Below, piece after piece: positions 7,356-15,758 of a DNA stretch of 43,419 nucleotides. The position numbers and the translations under genes are program-made. The number at the start of each line of letters is the position of its first letter. Positions within the stretch are counted from its first letter, which is position 1. The DNA lies in assembly GCA_963542015.1 (NCBI GenBank), contig CAUTUX010000009.1, positions 1 through 43,419 on the forward strand, in the 5' to 3' direction. The stretch comes from CAUTUX01 sp963542015 (lineage in GTDB: Bacteria; Bacillota; Clostridia; Christensenellales; CAG-917). A model generated the notes under the pieces. That model saw only the letters and a program-made list of their open reading frames with translations, did no database searches and was not told the origin of the DNA.

Positions 7356-7608
7356 GAGCAAAATGAAAGTTTATTTTTTAGCAAATTCAGTAGAGGGGGT
7401 TTGTACTTAACATATTTTATTAGAAAAATTTATATATGGTGACATTTTTAATGTCATTACAAAGTTTTATATCAATTGGAATAACAAAAATGATTAAAGT
7501 ATTTTTTCAAAACAAATAAAATTTAAATTTGTGCTAGACTCTGTGAAACAAAATAAATTTGAGAGATTTGTAAATAAGGCTATCATTATATTAAAAAGGA
7601 GAATAACT
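7356..7608. other. Divergent intergenic region with a small inverted repeat
   Basis: About 250 nt between the divergent DUF6088 gene and the orphan gene at 7609. It is very AT-rich with no credible ORF. It contains the inverted repeat TGACAT (7440-7445) / ATGTCA (7451-7456) with a 5-nt loop, which could be an operator or weak hairpin, and TGTGCTAGACT (7529-7539), which resembles an extended -10 element for the downstream gene. Neither assignment is firm. Confidence 0.3.
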
Positions 7609-8088
7609 ATGATGAATATTAATTTAGGCGATCTTACTCTAGATAACATATATGACTGGGAAGATGCATTGAAAGATATTTTATATGACTTTGACATAGA
7701 ATCTGAAAAAGATATAAAGACGATCATTGAATCTGGATATAAGGGTCTATACGGAGGTCTAAACATAGAGGGAATTTTAAAAAAGAAAAACATCAGTGGC
7801 CGGAAATTCCTTGATAGTGTTTCAGGAGCTGAGCAAGTTATAAATTTAATGAGAATATCCCAGACAATAGAAGCATTTAAGAGACAGACGGTATTGTCTG
7901 TAAAAAAGGCAATAGATATTAGTATGAAAATCGGCAAGGAAATTAGGAATATGCTGATAACTGTAGGAAGTGAAATGCCTGAAAATATGGAGTACTTCAC
8001 AAAACAAAAAAAGACATCAATAAATTATGATGTATTGGCAGATTTAAAAGAAAGAGCCGCCAGAGGGGAACTTGATTTGGATGAATAA
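7609..8088 (+). CDS. Hypothetical protein, unrecognised
   Basis: 159 residues from the ATG at 7609 (a second ATG follows at 7612), chosen because AAAGGAG lies 6 to 9 nt upstream. The longer frame from GTG 7531 has no ribosome binding site. The protein is soluble, mixed alpha-helical in appearance and acidic at the C-terminus ('ERAARGELDLDE'). It contains 'SGYKGLYGGLNIEGILKKK' near residue 45 and a long likely helix around residues 80-120. I recognise no family or active site. It stands alone between the divergent DUF6088 gene and rpsO. Codon use looks like that of its neighbours, which supports it being a real resident gene. Confidence 0.75.
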   Translation: MMNINLGDLTLDNIYDWEDALKDILYDFDIESEKDIKTIIESGYKGLYGGLNIEGILKKKNISGRKFLDSVSGAEQVINLMRISQTIEAFKRQTVLSVKKAIDISMKIGKEIRNMLITVGSEMPENMEYFTKQKKTSINYDVLADLKERAARGELDLDE

Positions 8089-8220
8089 CAGGCATAGCCA
8101 TTTTTCATTTACCATTCACAACAATCTGTGATATCCTTAATAACGATTTTGTACTCGGTTTAACAAATCCTCAATGTTCTACTTAGTTCAAAACAAAATA
8201 AAGTATCCACGGAGGTAAAA

Positions 8221-8484
8221 ATGGATAAGGAAAGAAAACAAGAAATTTTAAAGCAGTTTGCAAGAAGCGAAGGAGATACAGGTTCTCCAGAAGTTCAGAT
8301 AGCACTTTTGACAGAGAGAATTAATGAACTAACAGAACACTTAAAAGTTCATTTCAAGGATCACCATTCAAGAAGAGGTTTGTTGATGCTCGTTGGTAGA
8401 AGAAAGAATCTCTTAAATTACATCAAAGATTTAGATATAGAACGTTATCGTAAAGTAATCGCTGAATTAGGAATAAGAAAATAA
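8221..8484 (+). CDS. rpsO: Small-subunit ribosomal protein S15
   Basis: 87 residues with the family core 'ARSEGDTGSPEVQIALLTERINELTEHL' (split: 'GDTGSPEVQIALL') and 'HSRRGLLMLVGRRKNLLNYI'. It binds 16S rRNA early in 30S assembly. The strong site GGAGG lies 6 nt before the ATG. In several bacteria S15 represses its own mRNA through a structured leader. The 132-nt region upstream (8089-8220) could hold such a leader, but I cannot define its fold. It is followed by an intrinsic terminator and then pnp, the classic rpsO-pnp order. Confidence 0.97.
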   Translation: MDKERKQEILKQFARSEGDTGSPEVQIALLTERINELTEHLKVHFKDHHSRRGLLMLVGRRKNLLNYIKDLDIERYRKVIAELGIRK

Positions 8485-8506
8485 AAAAGGTTTAACAGCC
8501 TTTTTT
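8483..8506 (+). terminator. Intrinsic terminator between rpsO and pnp
   Basis: AAAAAAGG (8483-8490), an 8-nt loop, CCTTTTTT (8499-8506). The 5' arm begins at the penultimate base of the rpsO stop codon. The stem is mostly A-T, so termination is probably partial. Its T-run overlaps the -35 box of the pnp promoter. Confidence 0.6.
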
Positions 8507-8532
8507 ACTGTACAAAGACAGATATTTATAAT
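8504..8532 (+). promoter_or_regulatory. Promoter of pnp
   Basis: TTTACT (8504-8509), 17 nt, then a perfect TATAAT (8527-8532). This gives pnp a start independent of rpsO, with a leader of about 25 nt. Confidence 0.65.
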
Positions 8533-8562
8533 CTTTGTGTATGTGTATAAAGTTAAGGAGAA

Positions 8563-10677
8563 ATGATGGAAAGAAAGATTTTTAAAACAACAGTTGGTGG
8601 AAAAGAGATAATAGTTGAGACCGGTGCATATTGTATGCAGGCAAATGGTTCGTGCATTGTCCGTTGCGGAGATACAGCAGTAATGGTTAATGCAACAATG
8701 GCAGATGCTCCAAGAGAAGGAATGGATTATTTTCCATTAGGTGTTGATTTTGAAGAAAAAATGTATGCGATAGGGAAAATACCGGGCGGATTTAAAAAAA
8801 GAGAAGGCAGAGCCTCAGATAAGGCAATTTTGACATCAAGACTGATTGATAGACCTTTAAGACCACTTTTTCCAAAAGGTTTTTATAACGATGTAACGGT
8901 CATTGCAACTGTTCTTTCAGTGGATGTCGACTATCAACCGGAAGTTTTGGCAATGATAGGAAGTTCTGTCGCATTGTCTATTTCTGATATTCCATTCTAT
9001 GGACCAACTGGATCTGTAGTCGTTGGATATGTTGACGGTAAATATATAATAAATCCAACAGCTGACGAGAGAGCAAAATCAAGGCTCACACTTAACCTTG
9101 CAGGCACAAAAGATGCAATTATGATGGTTGAGGCAGGAGCAAATATGCTTACCGAAAAAGAGATGTTAAATGCAATTCTTTTTGGACATGAAGAGATTAA
9201 AAAGATAGTTGCATTTATTGAAGATATACAAAAGCAGATAGGAAAAGAAAAAAGAAATATTGAGCTTGAAACAATTCCAACGGAAATTGATGATGCTGTA
9301 CGCAAATTTGCAGACAAGAAAATGGATTTTGTTTTGGAAACTTTTGACAGAACAGAGAGAGAAAAGAGAGAAGATGCATTAAATGAAGAAGTATTGTTAC
9401 ATTTTGAAAATGAGTTTAATGATTATTCAAAGAAGATAAAGTTTATCCTTGATAGTTTATATTACATTAAGAAAGAAAAAGTAAGAGCGAAGATATTAAA
9501 AGGTGTAAGACCAGATGGAAGAAATCTTGAAGATATTCGAGACATATGGTGTGAAGTTGGTATGTTGCCAAGAGTACACGGAAGTGCAGTTTTCACAAGA
9601 GGCTTATCACAGGCAATGACAACAGCAACACTTGGAACTATTGCCGAGGTTCAGAAGTTAGAAGGGCTCGATGAAGAATCATATAAGAGATATATGCACC
9701 AATATAATATGCCAGGATATTCAACGGGAGAGGCAAAGCCGTTAAAGAGTCCAGGAAGAAGAGAAATAGGGCATGGTGCGTTGGCGGAAAGAGCTCTTGA
9801 ACCGGTATTACCAAGTGAAGAAGATTTTCCATACGCAATAAGAACAGTGTCTGAAATATTGAGTTCAAATGGTTCCACATCTCAAGCATCAGTATGTGGA
9901 AGCACATTGGCACTCATGGATGCAGGGGTACCAATAAAGGCTCCAGTTGCTGGAATTGCAATGGGACTTATTAAAGATGAAAATAAGAATAAAGTCGCAA
10001 TAATGAGCGATATACAGGGATTGGAAGATTTCTTAGGCGATATGGACTTCAAAGTCGCAGGTACTAAAGATGGCATCACAGCAATCCAGATGGATATTAA
10101 AATTAAAGGAATAGATGAAAAAATTCTTAAAAAAGCTTTAGAGCAGGCAAGGCAGGGAAGATTGCATATACTTTCAAAAATGTCTGAAGCTATAGCAGAA
10201 CCAAGAAAACAACTAAGCAAATGGGCTCCAAAGATAGAAACAATGGAGATTAATGCGGACAAAATAAAGGATGTTATTGGAAGTGGTGGAAAGACAATCA
10301 CAAAAATTATTGACGAAACAGGCGTAAAGATAGACATCAACGAACAAGGAACAGTATATATTGCAGGAATTGATGTGGATGCAATTAACAAAGCAAAAAT
10401 GATGATAGAGTTGATTGTGAAGGATGCAAAACCTGGTGACATATATGAAGGTAAAGTAGTTAAGATTCTTGAAAATGAAAAAGGACAATTCGGAGCTAAT
10501 GTTGAACTCGGACCTACCAAAGAAGGAATGATTCATATTTCAAAGTTATCTAAAGACAGAATTGAAAAGGTTACAGACATTGTAAATGTTGGAGATATAG
10601 TGCTTGTTAAAGTTCTTAATATTGATGAAAAATTTAGAATCAATCTTGCTCTAAAACAGGTAATAAAGAAAGCGTAA
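8563..10677 (+). CDS. pnp: Polyribonucleotide nucleotidyltransferase (PNPase)
   Basis: 704 residues, full length. A trimeric phosphorolytic 3'-5' exoribonuclease of mRNA decay. Domains in order: RNase PH domain 1 (about 10-145), a helical linker domain, RNase PH domain 2 (about 320-540, with the conserved aspartates Asp503 and Asp511 in 'DGITAIQMD'), a KH domain (about 555-615, 'IKDVIGSGGKTI') and an S1 domain (about 622-692, 'GDIYEGKVV' to 'VLNIDEKFRINL'). Two ATGs stand together at 8563 and 8566. AAGGAG is 2 nt from the first and 5 nt from the second, so translation may really start at 8566. An M16 peptidase follows, as in many Bacillota. Confidence 0.97.
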   Translation: MMERKIFKTTVGGKEIIVETGAYCMQANGSCIVRCGDTAVMVNATMADAPREGMDYFPLGVDFEEKMYAIGKIPGGFKKREGRASDKAILTSRLIDRPLRPLFPKGFYNDVTVIATVLSVDVDYQPEVLAMIGSSVALSISDIPFYGPTGSVVVGYVDGKYIINPTADERAKSRLTLNLAGTKDAIMMVEAGANMLTEKEMLNAILFGHEEIKKIVAFIEDIQKQIGKEKRNIELETIPTEIDDAVRKFADKKMDFVLETFDRTEREKREDALNEEVLLHFENEFNDYSKKIKFILDSLYYIKKEKVRAKILKGVRPDGRNLEDIRDIWCEVGMLPRVHGSAVFTRGLSQAMTTATLGTIAEVQKLEGLDEESYKRYMHQYNMPGYSTGEAKPLKSPGRREIGHGALAERALEPVLPSEEDFPYAIRTVSEILSSNGSTSQASVCGSTLALMDAGVPIKAPVAGIAMGLIKDENKNKVAIMSDIQGLEDFLGDMDFKVAGTKDGITAIQMDIKIKGIDEKILKKALEQARQGRLHILSKMSEAIAEPRKQLSKWAPKIETMEINADKIKDVIGSGGKTITKIIDETGVKIDINEQGTVYIAGIDVDAINKAKMMIELIVKDAKPGDIYEGKVVKILENEKGQFGANVELGPTKEGMIHISKLSKDRIEKVTDIVNVGDIVLVKVLNIDEKFRINLALKQVIKKA

Positions 10678-10692
10678 TAATAGCAATATCAA

Positions 10693-11952
10693 ATGAAAAG
10701 TTATAAATTCAATAACGGTTTAACTTTATTGCATTGGGAGAACAAGCATAGTAAGTCAGTTTCATTTGCAGTAACGGTAAATGTTGGGGTAGTGCACGAG
10801 GATGAAAGTGCTTTAGGAGTTTCACATTTTCTGGAACATACAACATTCAAGGGGACAAAGAATAGAACCCATTTTCAGATTGTTAAAGAATTTGACTCAT
10901 TAGGTATTTCATATAATGCATATACTGATGTAGATGTAACCTCATATTATTTTAAGGCACTTGTGTCAAATTTAGACAAAGCTACTGAAATTTTATCTGA
11001 TATATTTTTTAATTCAACATACCCTCAAGATGAGATAGAAAAAGAAAGAGCCGTTATATTAGAAGAATATTTTGACGCCTTTGACGATCCAGCATTTCTT
11101 TGTATGAAGAATCTTGATAGTGCAGTATATCCAAAAGTTCTTGGAAGAGATGTGATAGGCACGGAAGATACAATAAAAAAAATTCAAAGAGATGATATTA
11201 TTAAACATAAGACAGCATTTTATACAGCAGATAATACAGTAATATCGATTGCTGGAGGAATATCATTTCAGGAAGCAAAAGCACTTGTTGAAAAGTATTT
11301 TCTTAAGTTTACAGACAACAAATCAAAGAAAAATAATTTGACCGAAAAATATATAGCTAGGCATGTTTTTCAAAATAAGGATGTACAGCAGGCACAAGTT
11401 AATATTGCATTTGAACTTGGGAATAAGCTTGATAGAAGAATAATGCTATATAACGCCATTATATCACTTATATTTTCTGGACAGATGTCATCAAGATTAT
11501 TTCAAAATATTCGTGACAAGCTTGGATTGTGTTATTCTATTTATGGTGGCTCAGTTTATATTGTTAATAATTCGATGTATGTTATAAATTTTTCAACATC
11601 ATATGACAAAGTATCTGATGCAACAAAAGCAGTACGAAGTGAGATTATAAAGTTTGTTAATAATGGTATTGATGAAAGTGAACTTATGATGGCAAAGGAA
11701 CAGTATAAGAGCAAGATGGTATTTGCTGAAGAATCAAATCAAAGTAGAAGTTCTATAATGACAACTCAATATATTAGATTTGGGAATCTGCTTTCGGTTG
11801 ATGAAAAAATTAAACAAGTCGATAGTGTGACAGTATCGGACATTAATAGCTATATAAAGAAAATGTTTGATTTTAATAAAGTATCAAGCAGTTTGTTGTG
11901 TAATGGAGAGGATATTAATTTAAGAGAAATAATGCTGGGAGAAAATGGATGA
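10693..11952 (+). CDS. M16 family zinc metallopeptidase (MlpA/YmxG-like)
   Basis: 419 residues, the size of single-unit M16B peptidases. The inverted zinc motif HxxEH is His45-Phe-Leu-Glu48-His49 in 'SHFLEHTTFKG'. The third zinc ligand is expected at Glu124 or Glu125 in 'RAVILEEYF'. The C-terminal half carries 'SSRLFQNIRDKLGLCYSIY', the binding-cleft Arg/Tyr region of this family. No signal peptide is seen, so it is cytoplasmic. The position after pnp matches B. subtilis mlpA. Substrates are unknown; it probably degrades small peptides. There is no clear ribosome binding site 15 nt after pnp. Its stop overlaps the next start (ATGA, 11949). Confidence 0.92.
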   Translation: MKSYKFNNGLTLLHWENKHSKSVSFAVTVNVGVVHEDESALGVSHFLEHTTFKGTKNRTHFQIVKEFDSLGISYNAYTDVDVTSYYFKALVSNLDKATEILSDIFFNSTYPQDEIEKERAVILEEYFDAFDDPAFLCMKNLDSAVYPKVLGRDVIGTEDTIKKIQRDDIIKHKTAFYTADNTVISIAGGISFQEAKALVEKYFLKFTDNKSKKNNLTEKYIARHVFQNKDVQQAQVNIAFELGNKLDRRIMLYNAIISLIFSGQMSSRLFQNIRDKLGLCYSIYGGSVYIVNNSMYVINFSTSYDKVSDATKAVRSEIIKFVNNGIDESELMMAKEQYKSKMVFAEESNQSRSSIMTTQYIRFGNLLSVDEKIKQVDSVTVSDINSYIKKMFDFNKVSSSLLCNGEDINLREIMLGENG

Positions 11953-12362
11953 TTAAAGAAGAATTAAACGAGTTGTTCCAACTTGATCTAAATGGTAAAG
12001 ATAAGCTTGATATGATTTTTGAATTGCAAGAAAAATTTGATCAAGATGTAATAAAGAATAGACAGCTTGAAAATATACGACCAGAAGAATGGATACAAAA
12101 GCAGACGTTGGCAGTTATGAGTGAACTTGCAGAGCTATTAAATGAAGTAAATTTTAAGTGGTGGAAAAATCCGAAAGAAGTTAATACCATGAATGTTAAA
12201 GAAGAATTAATAGATATTCTTCATTTTTTTGTAGGTATGTGTAATCGCATTGGAATGAGTAGTGTAGAGCTGTTTAAAATATATATAGAAAAAAATAAAG
12301 AAAATTTTAAAAGGCAGTATGGACTTTCTGATAAGAAAGGCTACGAATTAGATAAAAAATAA
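11949..12362 (+). CDS. Dimeric (all-alpha) dUTPase family protein
   Basis: 137 residues. It belongs to the all-alpha NTP pyrophosphatase superfamily (MazG/dimeric dUTPase). The metal-binding motif is visible as 'SELAELLNEV' followed, after a Trp-containing loop 'FKWWKNP', by 'KEELIDILHFFVG' (ExxE...ExxD pattern). It would hydrolyse dUTP to dUMP and pyrophosphate, keeping uracil out of DNA and feeding thymidylate synthesis. It is coupled to the M16 peptidase gene by an ATGA overlap, with GGGAG upstream. No terminator separates it from the polysaccharide locus, which begins 26 nt later. Confidence 0.85.
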   Translation: MIKEELNELFQLDLNGKDKLDMIFELQEKFDQDVIKNRQLENIRPEEWIQKQTLAVMSELAELLNEVNFKWWKNPKEVNTMNVKEELIDILHFFVGMCNRIGMSSVELFKIYIEKNKENFKRQYGLSDKKGYELDKK

Positions 12363-12388
12363 AAAGAAGATAGTTGAGGTAAATCATA

Positions 12389-13213
12389 ATGAGTCGGGTT
12401 GAAGTACTCGTAGCAACAATGCACCAAAAAGATTTTTCGTTATTTGAAAAAATGAACATACAAACAGATGTAATTTTTTGCAATCAAAGTGATGAAAATA
12501 AGATTGAAGAGACAGAAATTAATGGGTGTAGAGTGCGTATGATTTCAACAACAACGAGAGGCGTTTCAATTAACCGTAATTTGGGGATGCAGCTGAGCAA
12601 TGCCGAATTTTGTCTCTTTGCAGATGATGACATTAGATATATTGACGGTTATGAAAAAATTATTTGCGATGCTTTTGATAAATATAAAATGCCAGTTATT
12701 GTTTTTAATTTTACAAGTTCTGGCAATAACACTATGTCTAATTATACAAAGAAGAACAGCATAACAAGAAGAACATTTGGTGGACCAAGAATAGCTTACA
12801 ATAATAAAGATATAACAAAACAAGGAATTGGGTTTAGTAAGTTATTTGGGCCAGGAAGTATTTTTTCTTCAGGTGAAGACTCTATTTTTTGTAAGATATT
12901 GCAACGAAATAAAAATAAAATATATAGAGTTACGGATGTTATTGGAAATATTAATTATGGTCAGAGTAGTTGGTTTAATGGGTATACTGAAAAATACATG
13001 TATGACAAAGGTGCATATTGTAAGGCGGCATATCCAAGATTTTGGAGAATGCTTAAATATTATTATATTCTAAAGGAGCACAAGAATTACAAGGCATCAT
13101 TGTTAAGAATAATACAGATTTTTAATATGGGTGCCAAAGGATACAACTCAAACTTATCATATGAAGAATTTAAAAGTTTAAAATTAGGAGGCAGAGAGAA
13201 ATGCAAGCCTTAA
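12389..13213 (+). CDS. Family 2-type (GT-A) glycosyltransferase
   Basis: 274 residues, soluble. The nucleotide-sugar-binding fold is suggested by the N-terminal 'VEVLVATMHQ', 'TRGVSINRNLGMQLS' and the acidic metal-binding motif 'FADDDIRYIDGYE' (Asp-Asp-Asp, about residue 79). The middle contains 'GPGSIFSSGEDSIFC', placed like the ED motif that supplies the catalytic base in GT2 enzymes. Donor and acceptor sugars cannot be predicted. It is the first gene of the surface-polymer locus. Its 3' end overlaps the next gene by 13 nt, and that gene's ribosome binding site (GGAGG) lies inside it. Confidence 0.82.
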   Translation: MSRVEVLVATMHQKDFSLFEKMNIQTDVIFCNQSDENKIEETEINGCRVRMISTTTRGVSINRNLGMQLSNAEFCLFADDDIRYIDGYEKIICDAFDKYKMPVIVFNFTSSGNNTMSNYTKKNSITRRTFGGPRIAYNNKDITKQGIGFSKLFGPGSIFSSGEDSIFCKILQRNKNKIYRVTDVIGNINYGQSSWFNGYTEKYMYDKGAYCKAAYPRFWRMLKYYYILKEHKNYKASLLRIIQIFNMGAKGYNSNLSYEEFKSLKLGGREKCKP

Positions 13214-15021
13214 TGTTAGCAGCAGGAATGGGCAAAAGATTAAAAAAGTATACTAATGATAATACTAAATGCATGCTTGAAGTAGCTGGTAAAAAATTAA
13301 TAGATCGAGCTATTGAATCTATCAAAAAAGCAAAAATTAAAAGATTTGTTTTAGTAATTGGGTATAAAGGTGACGAGCTTAGGAGATACATAGAAGACAA
13401 GTATGTTTCCAGTGATATTGAGTTCGTTTTTATTGAAAACCGAGATTACGCAACGACAAACAATATTTATTCATTATGGCTCGCTAGGAATGAAATGAGT
13501 AATGATGATACTATTTTACTTGAATCAGATTTAATATTTGAAGATAAAGTAATTTCAGATATGGTGAAAAATTCAGATAAAAATTTAGTAGCTGTTGCAA
13601 AGTATCAGGAATGGATGGATGGCACTGTTGTTTTATTAGATAAAGATAAAATAAAACAAATGTTATCAAAAAAAATGATGGTAAATGAATTAATTTCGCA
13701 ATATTACAAGACTGTGAATATTTATAAATTTTCTAAAGAATTTTTTTCAAACATATATTTGCCATTTATGGAAGCATATCAAAAAGCAGTAGGAAAGAAC
13801 TCATATTATGAGAGTGTTTTATCGTGTATTTTAAATATTGATAATGTGCAATTAAGTTCATTTGATATGAGTAGTACAGAATGGTACGAAATCGATGATG
13901 AACAAGACTTAGAGATTGCCGAGGCAAAGTTTTCTAAAGGTAAAGAAAAGTACGATAAAACGCTGTCCAAATGGGGTGGATATTGGCGATATAATCTAAT
14001 AGATGCTGCGTTTCTTGTAAATCCATATTTTCCGACAAATTCAATGATTGATAAAATTAAAAGAAATTTTCAAGTTTTAATTTCTCAATATCCATCATGT
14101 CTGTCTGTACAAAATTTAAATGCAGCAAGGATATTTAATATAGAAAAAGAAAAAATTATTGTAGGCAATGGAGCTGCGGAGTTGATAAATAATCTAGGGC
14201 AAATTTTAGCCAACAAAAAGATAGCAGTTTCTATGCCAGTATTTAATGAATACATACGGTGCTTTAAAAATAGTGAGTTAGTATTTATTGATAATTCACA
14301 AGTTAATTATGAGTTTAATTATGATGAGTTTTATACGAATTTAGATAAAGTTGATTGCGTCATGATTGTTACGCCAGACAATCCTACAGGATTTCATATT
14401 CCTTATAATAAGTTGATTGAGATGATTGCCTCCGCAAAAGAAAAAAATGTACAGATAGTAGTGGATGAATCTTTTGCTGATTTTGCAGATCATGACAAAA
14501 AATATTCATTAATTTCAGATGAAATTTTAAATAAATATCCAAACTTGATTGTAATTAAATCTATATCAAAGTCATATGGTAATCCAGGGTTAAGATTGGG
14601 CATATTAGCAAGTTCAGATTTGGTAATGATTGAAAAGTTTAAGTCACTTATGGCGATATGGAATATAAATAGTTTTGCAGAATATTATTTACAGATACAC
14701 AATTTGTATGCACAATTTTATACTGAATCTTGTCGTAGAATTGCAGAAGAACGGAATAGAATATCTAATATACTTGGAAAGTATAAAAATATTAAAGTTT
14801 TTGATTCGCAAGCAAATTATATTATGATCGAACTATTGGAGCACAGTTCGAAACAAGTGGCAATTAAAATGTTAGAAGATGATAAGATCCTTCTTAAAGA
14901 TTTATCAGAGAAAAAAATATTTAAGAAACATAATTTTATGAGGATAGCTGTTAAGTCGGAAGAGGAGAATAATTTAATAGTTAAGTCTATCTTGAAACAC
15001 ACAAATAATTGTTTAGATTAA
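13201..15021 (+). CDS. Fused LicC/PntC-like cytidylyltransferase and CobD-like PLP enzyme
   Basis: 606 residues, two complete enzymes. Residues 1 to about 235 form a nucleotidyltransferase: 'LMLAAGMGKRL' (5-14), Lys23 in 'TKCMLEV', 'TNNIYSLWLA' and the metal site 'LESDLIFED' (Asp110), closest in feel to LicC and PntC, which make CDP-choline or CDP-aminoethylphosphonate. Residues about 255-600 form a fold-type I PLP enzyme of the histidinol-phosphate aminotransferase/CobD group: 'GNGAAELI', 'DNPTGFHIP', 'VVDESFADF', PLP lysine Lys457 in 'SISKSYGNPGLRLG' and substrate Arg581 in 'FMRIAV'. CobD and its relatives decarboxylate O-phosphothreonine or O-phosphoserine. I infer that the fusion makes an amino-alcohol phosphate and activates it with CTP for the LicD proteins downstream. 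An aminotransferase role is the alternative. Confidence 0.85.
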   Translation: MQALMLAAGMGKRLKKYTNDNTKCMLEVAGKKLIDRAIESIKKAKIKRFVLVIGYKGDELRRYIEDKYVSSDIEFVFIENRDYATTNNIYSLWLARNEMSNDDTILLESDLIFEDKVISDMVKNSDKNLVAVAKYQEWMDGTVVLLDKDKIKQMLSKKMMVNELISQYYKTVNIYKFSKEFFSNIYLPFMEAYQKAVGKNSYYESVLSCILNIDNVQLSSFDMSSTEWYEIDDEQDLEIAEAKFSKGKEKYDKTLSKWGGYWRYNLIDAAFLVNPYFPTNSMIDKIKRNFQVLISQYPSCLSVQNLNAARIFNIEKEKIIVGNGAAELINNLGQILANKKIAVSMPVFNEYIRCFKNSELVFIDNSQVNYEFNYDEFYTNLDKVDCVMIVTPDNPTGFHIPYNKLIEMIASAKEKNVQIVVDESFADFADHDKKYSLISDEILNKYPNLIVIKSISKSYGNPGLRLGILASSDLVMIEKFKSLMAIWNINSFAEYYLQIHNLYAQFYTESCRRIAEERNRISNILGKYKNIKVFDSQANYIMIELLEHSSKQVAIKMLEDDKILLKDLSEKKIFKKHNFMRIAVKSEEENNLIVKSILKHTNNCLD

Positions 15022-15083
15022 AGAATTTCAAAATGGAACTAGTTTATAAATATATTATACAAAAATTGGGAGATTTAGTTAGA

Positions 15084-15758
15084 ATGTCAAACTCAAAAGA
15101 GCATAACATTACGATAGAAGAAATTGAAAAGGTATTAAAAAAGAAAAAATTTTCGTTATTTTTAATTAGATTATTTGATATAATGTTGAGTTTTTTAGGA
15201 ATTATGTTTTTGTTGCCACTATTTGCAATAGTAGCAATAGTAGTTCGTTGCAGAGATGGTAAGCCAATTATTTTTAAGCAGGAACGAGTTGGTAAAAATG
15301 GAAAAATGTTTCAAATATTAAAATATAGAACTATGGTAGTAGAGCAAAAAATAGGTAGCTCACTCATAACGGCAGAACAAGATGATAGAATAACAAAAAC
15401 GGGTAAAATATTAAGAAAATTAAAGATTGATGAATTGCCACAGTTGTTTAATGTTTTATGCGGTGATATGAGTTTTGTTGGACCAAGACCTGATGTAAAA
15501 AAGCATGTTGATTTATATACTGATTTAGATAAAATGGTACTTAAAATTAGACCAGGAATAACTGGATTAGCATCATTAAAATATTATAACGAAGGCGAAA
15601 TACTGCAAAAAAGTTTAGACCCCGAGAAAGATTATATTGAAAAAATTATGCCAGATAAAAATATGATAAATTTACAGTATATAAAAAAAATTGGTTTATT
15701 TTATAATTTGGGGATAATTTTAAGAACAGTTTTTCATAGGAGAAAGAAAAAATGTTAA
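15084..15758 (+). CDS. Membrane phosphoglycosyltransferase (PglC/WbaP-type initiating sugar transferase)
   Basis: 224 residues from the ATG at 15084, chosen because GGGAG lies about 11 nt upstream. A TTG at 15009 and an ATG at 15033 in the same frame lack one. The single reentrant membrane helix is at about 27-50. The catalytic Asp-Glu pair is Asp116-Glu117 in 'KIDELPQLFNVL', followed by 'GDMSFVGPRPD'. 'FKQERVGKNGK' and 'LKYRTM' are typical. It moves a phosphosugar from a UDP-sugar to undecaprenyl phosphate on the cytoplasmic face, starting the lipid-linked repeat unit. The opening residues are hydrophilic and the large WbaP membrane domain is missing, as in PglC-type enzymes. Its end overlaps the next gene by 7 nt. 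Confidence 0.88.
   Translation: MSNSKEHNITIEEIEKVLKKKKFSLFLIRLFDIMLSFLGIMFLLPLFAIVAIVVRCRDGKPIIFKQERVGKNGKMFQILKYRTMVVEQKIGSSLITAEQDDRITKTGKILRKLKIDELPQLFNVLCGDMSFVGPRPDVKKHVDLYTDLDKMVLKIRPGITGLASLKYYNEGEILQKSLDPEKDYIEKIMPDKNMINLQYIKKIGLFYNLGIILRTVFHRRKKKC

Noticed and set aside
9638..10536. Minus-strand frames of up to 212 codons opposite pnp
   Set aside because: They are shadows of the pnp coding frame, without ribosome binding sites or recognisable domains; the same applies to the minus-strand frames opposite valS, hsdM and others.
12828..13073. An overlapping 81-codon + strand frame inside the first glycosyltransferase gene
   Set aside because: It lies entirely inside the GT2 frame, has no ribosome binding site and no family resemblance.
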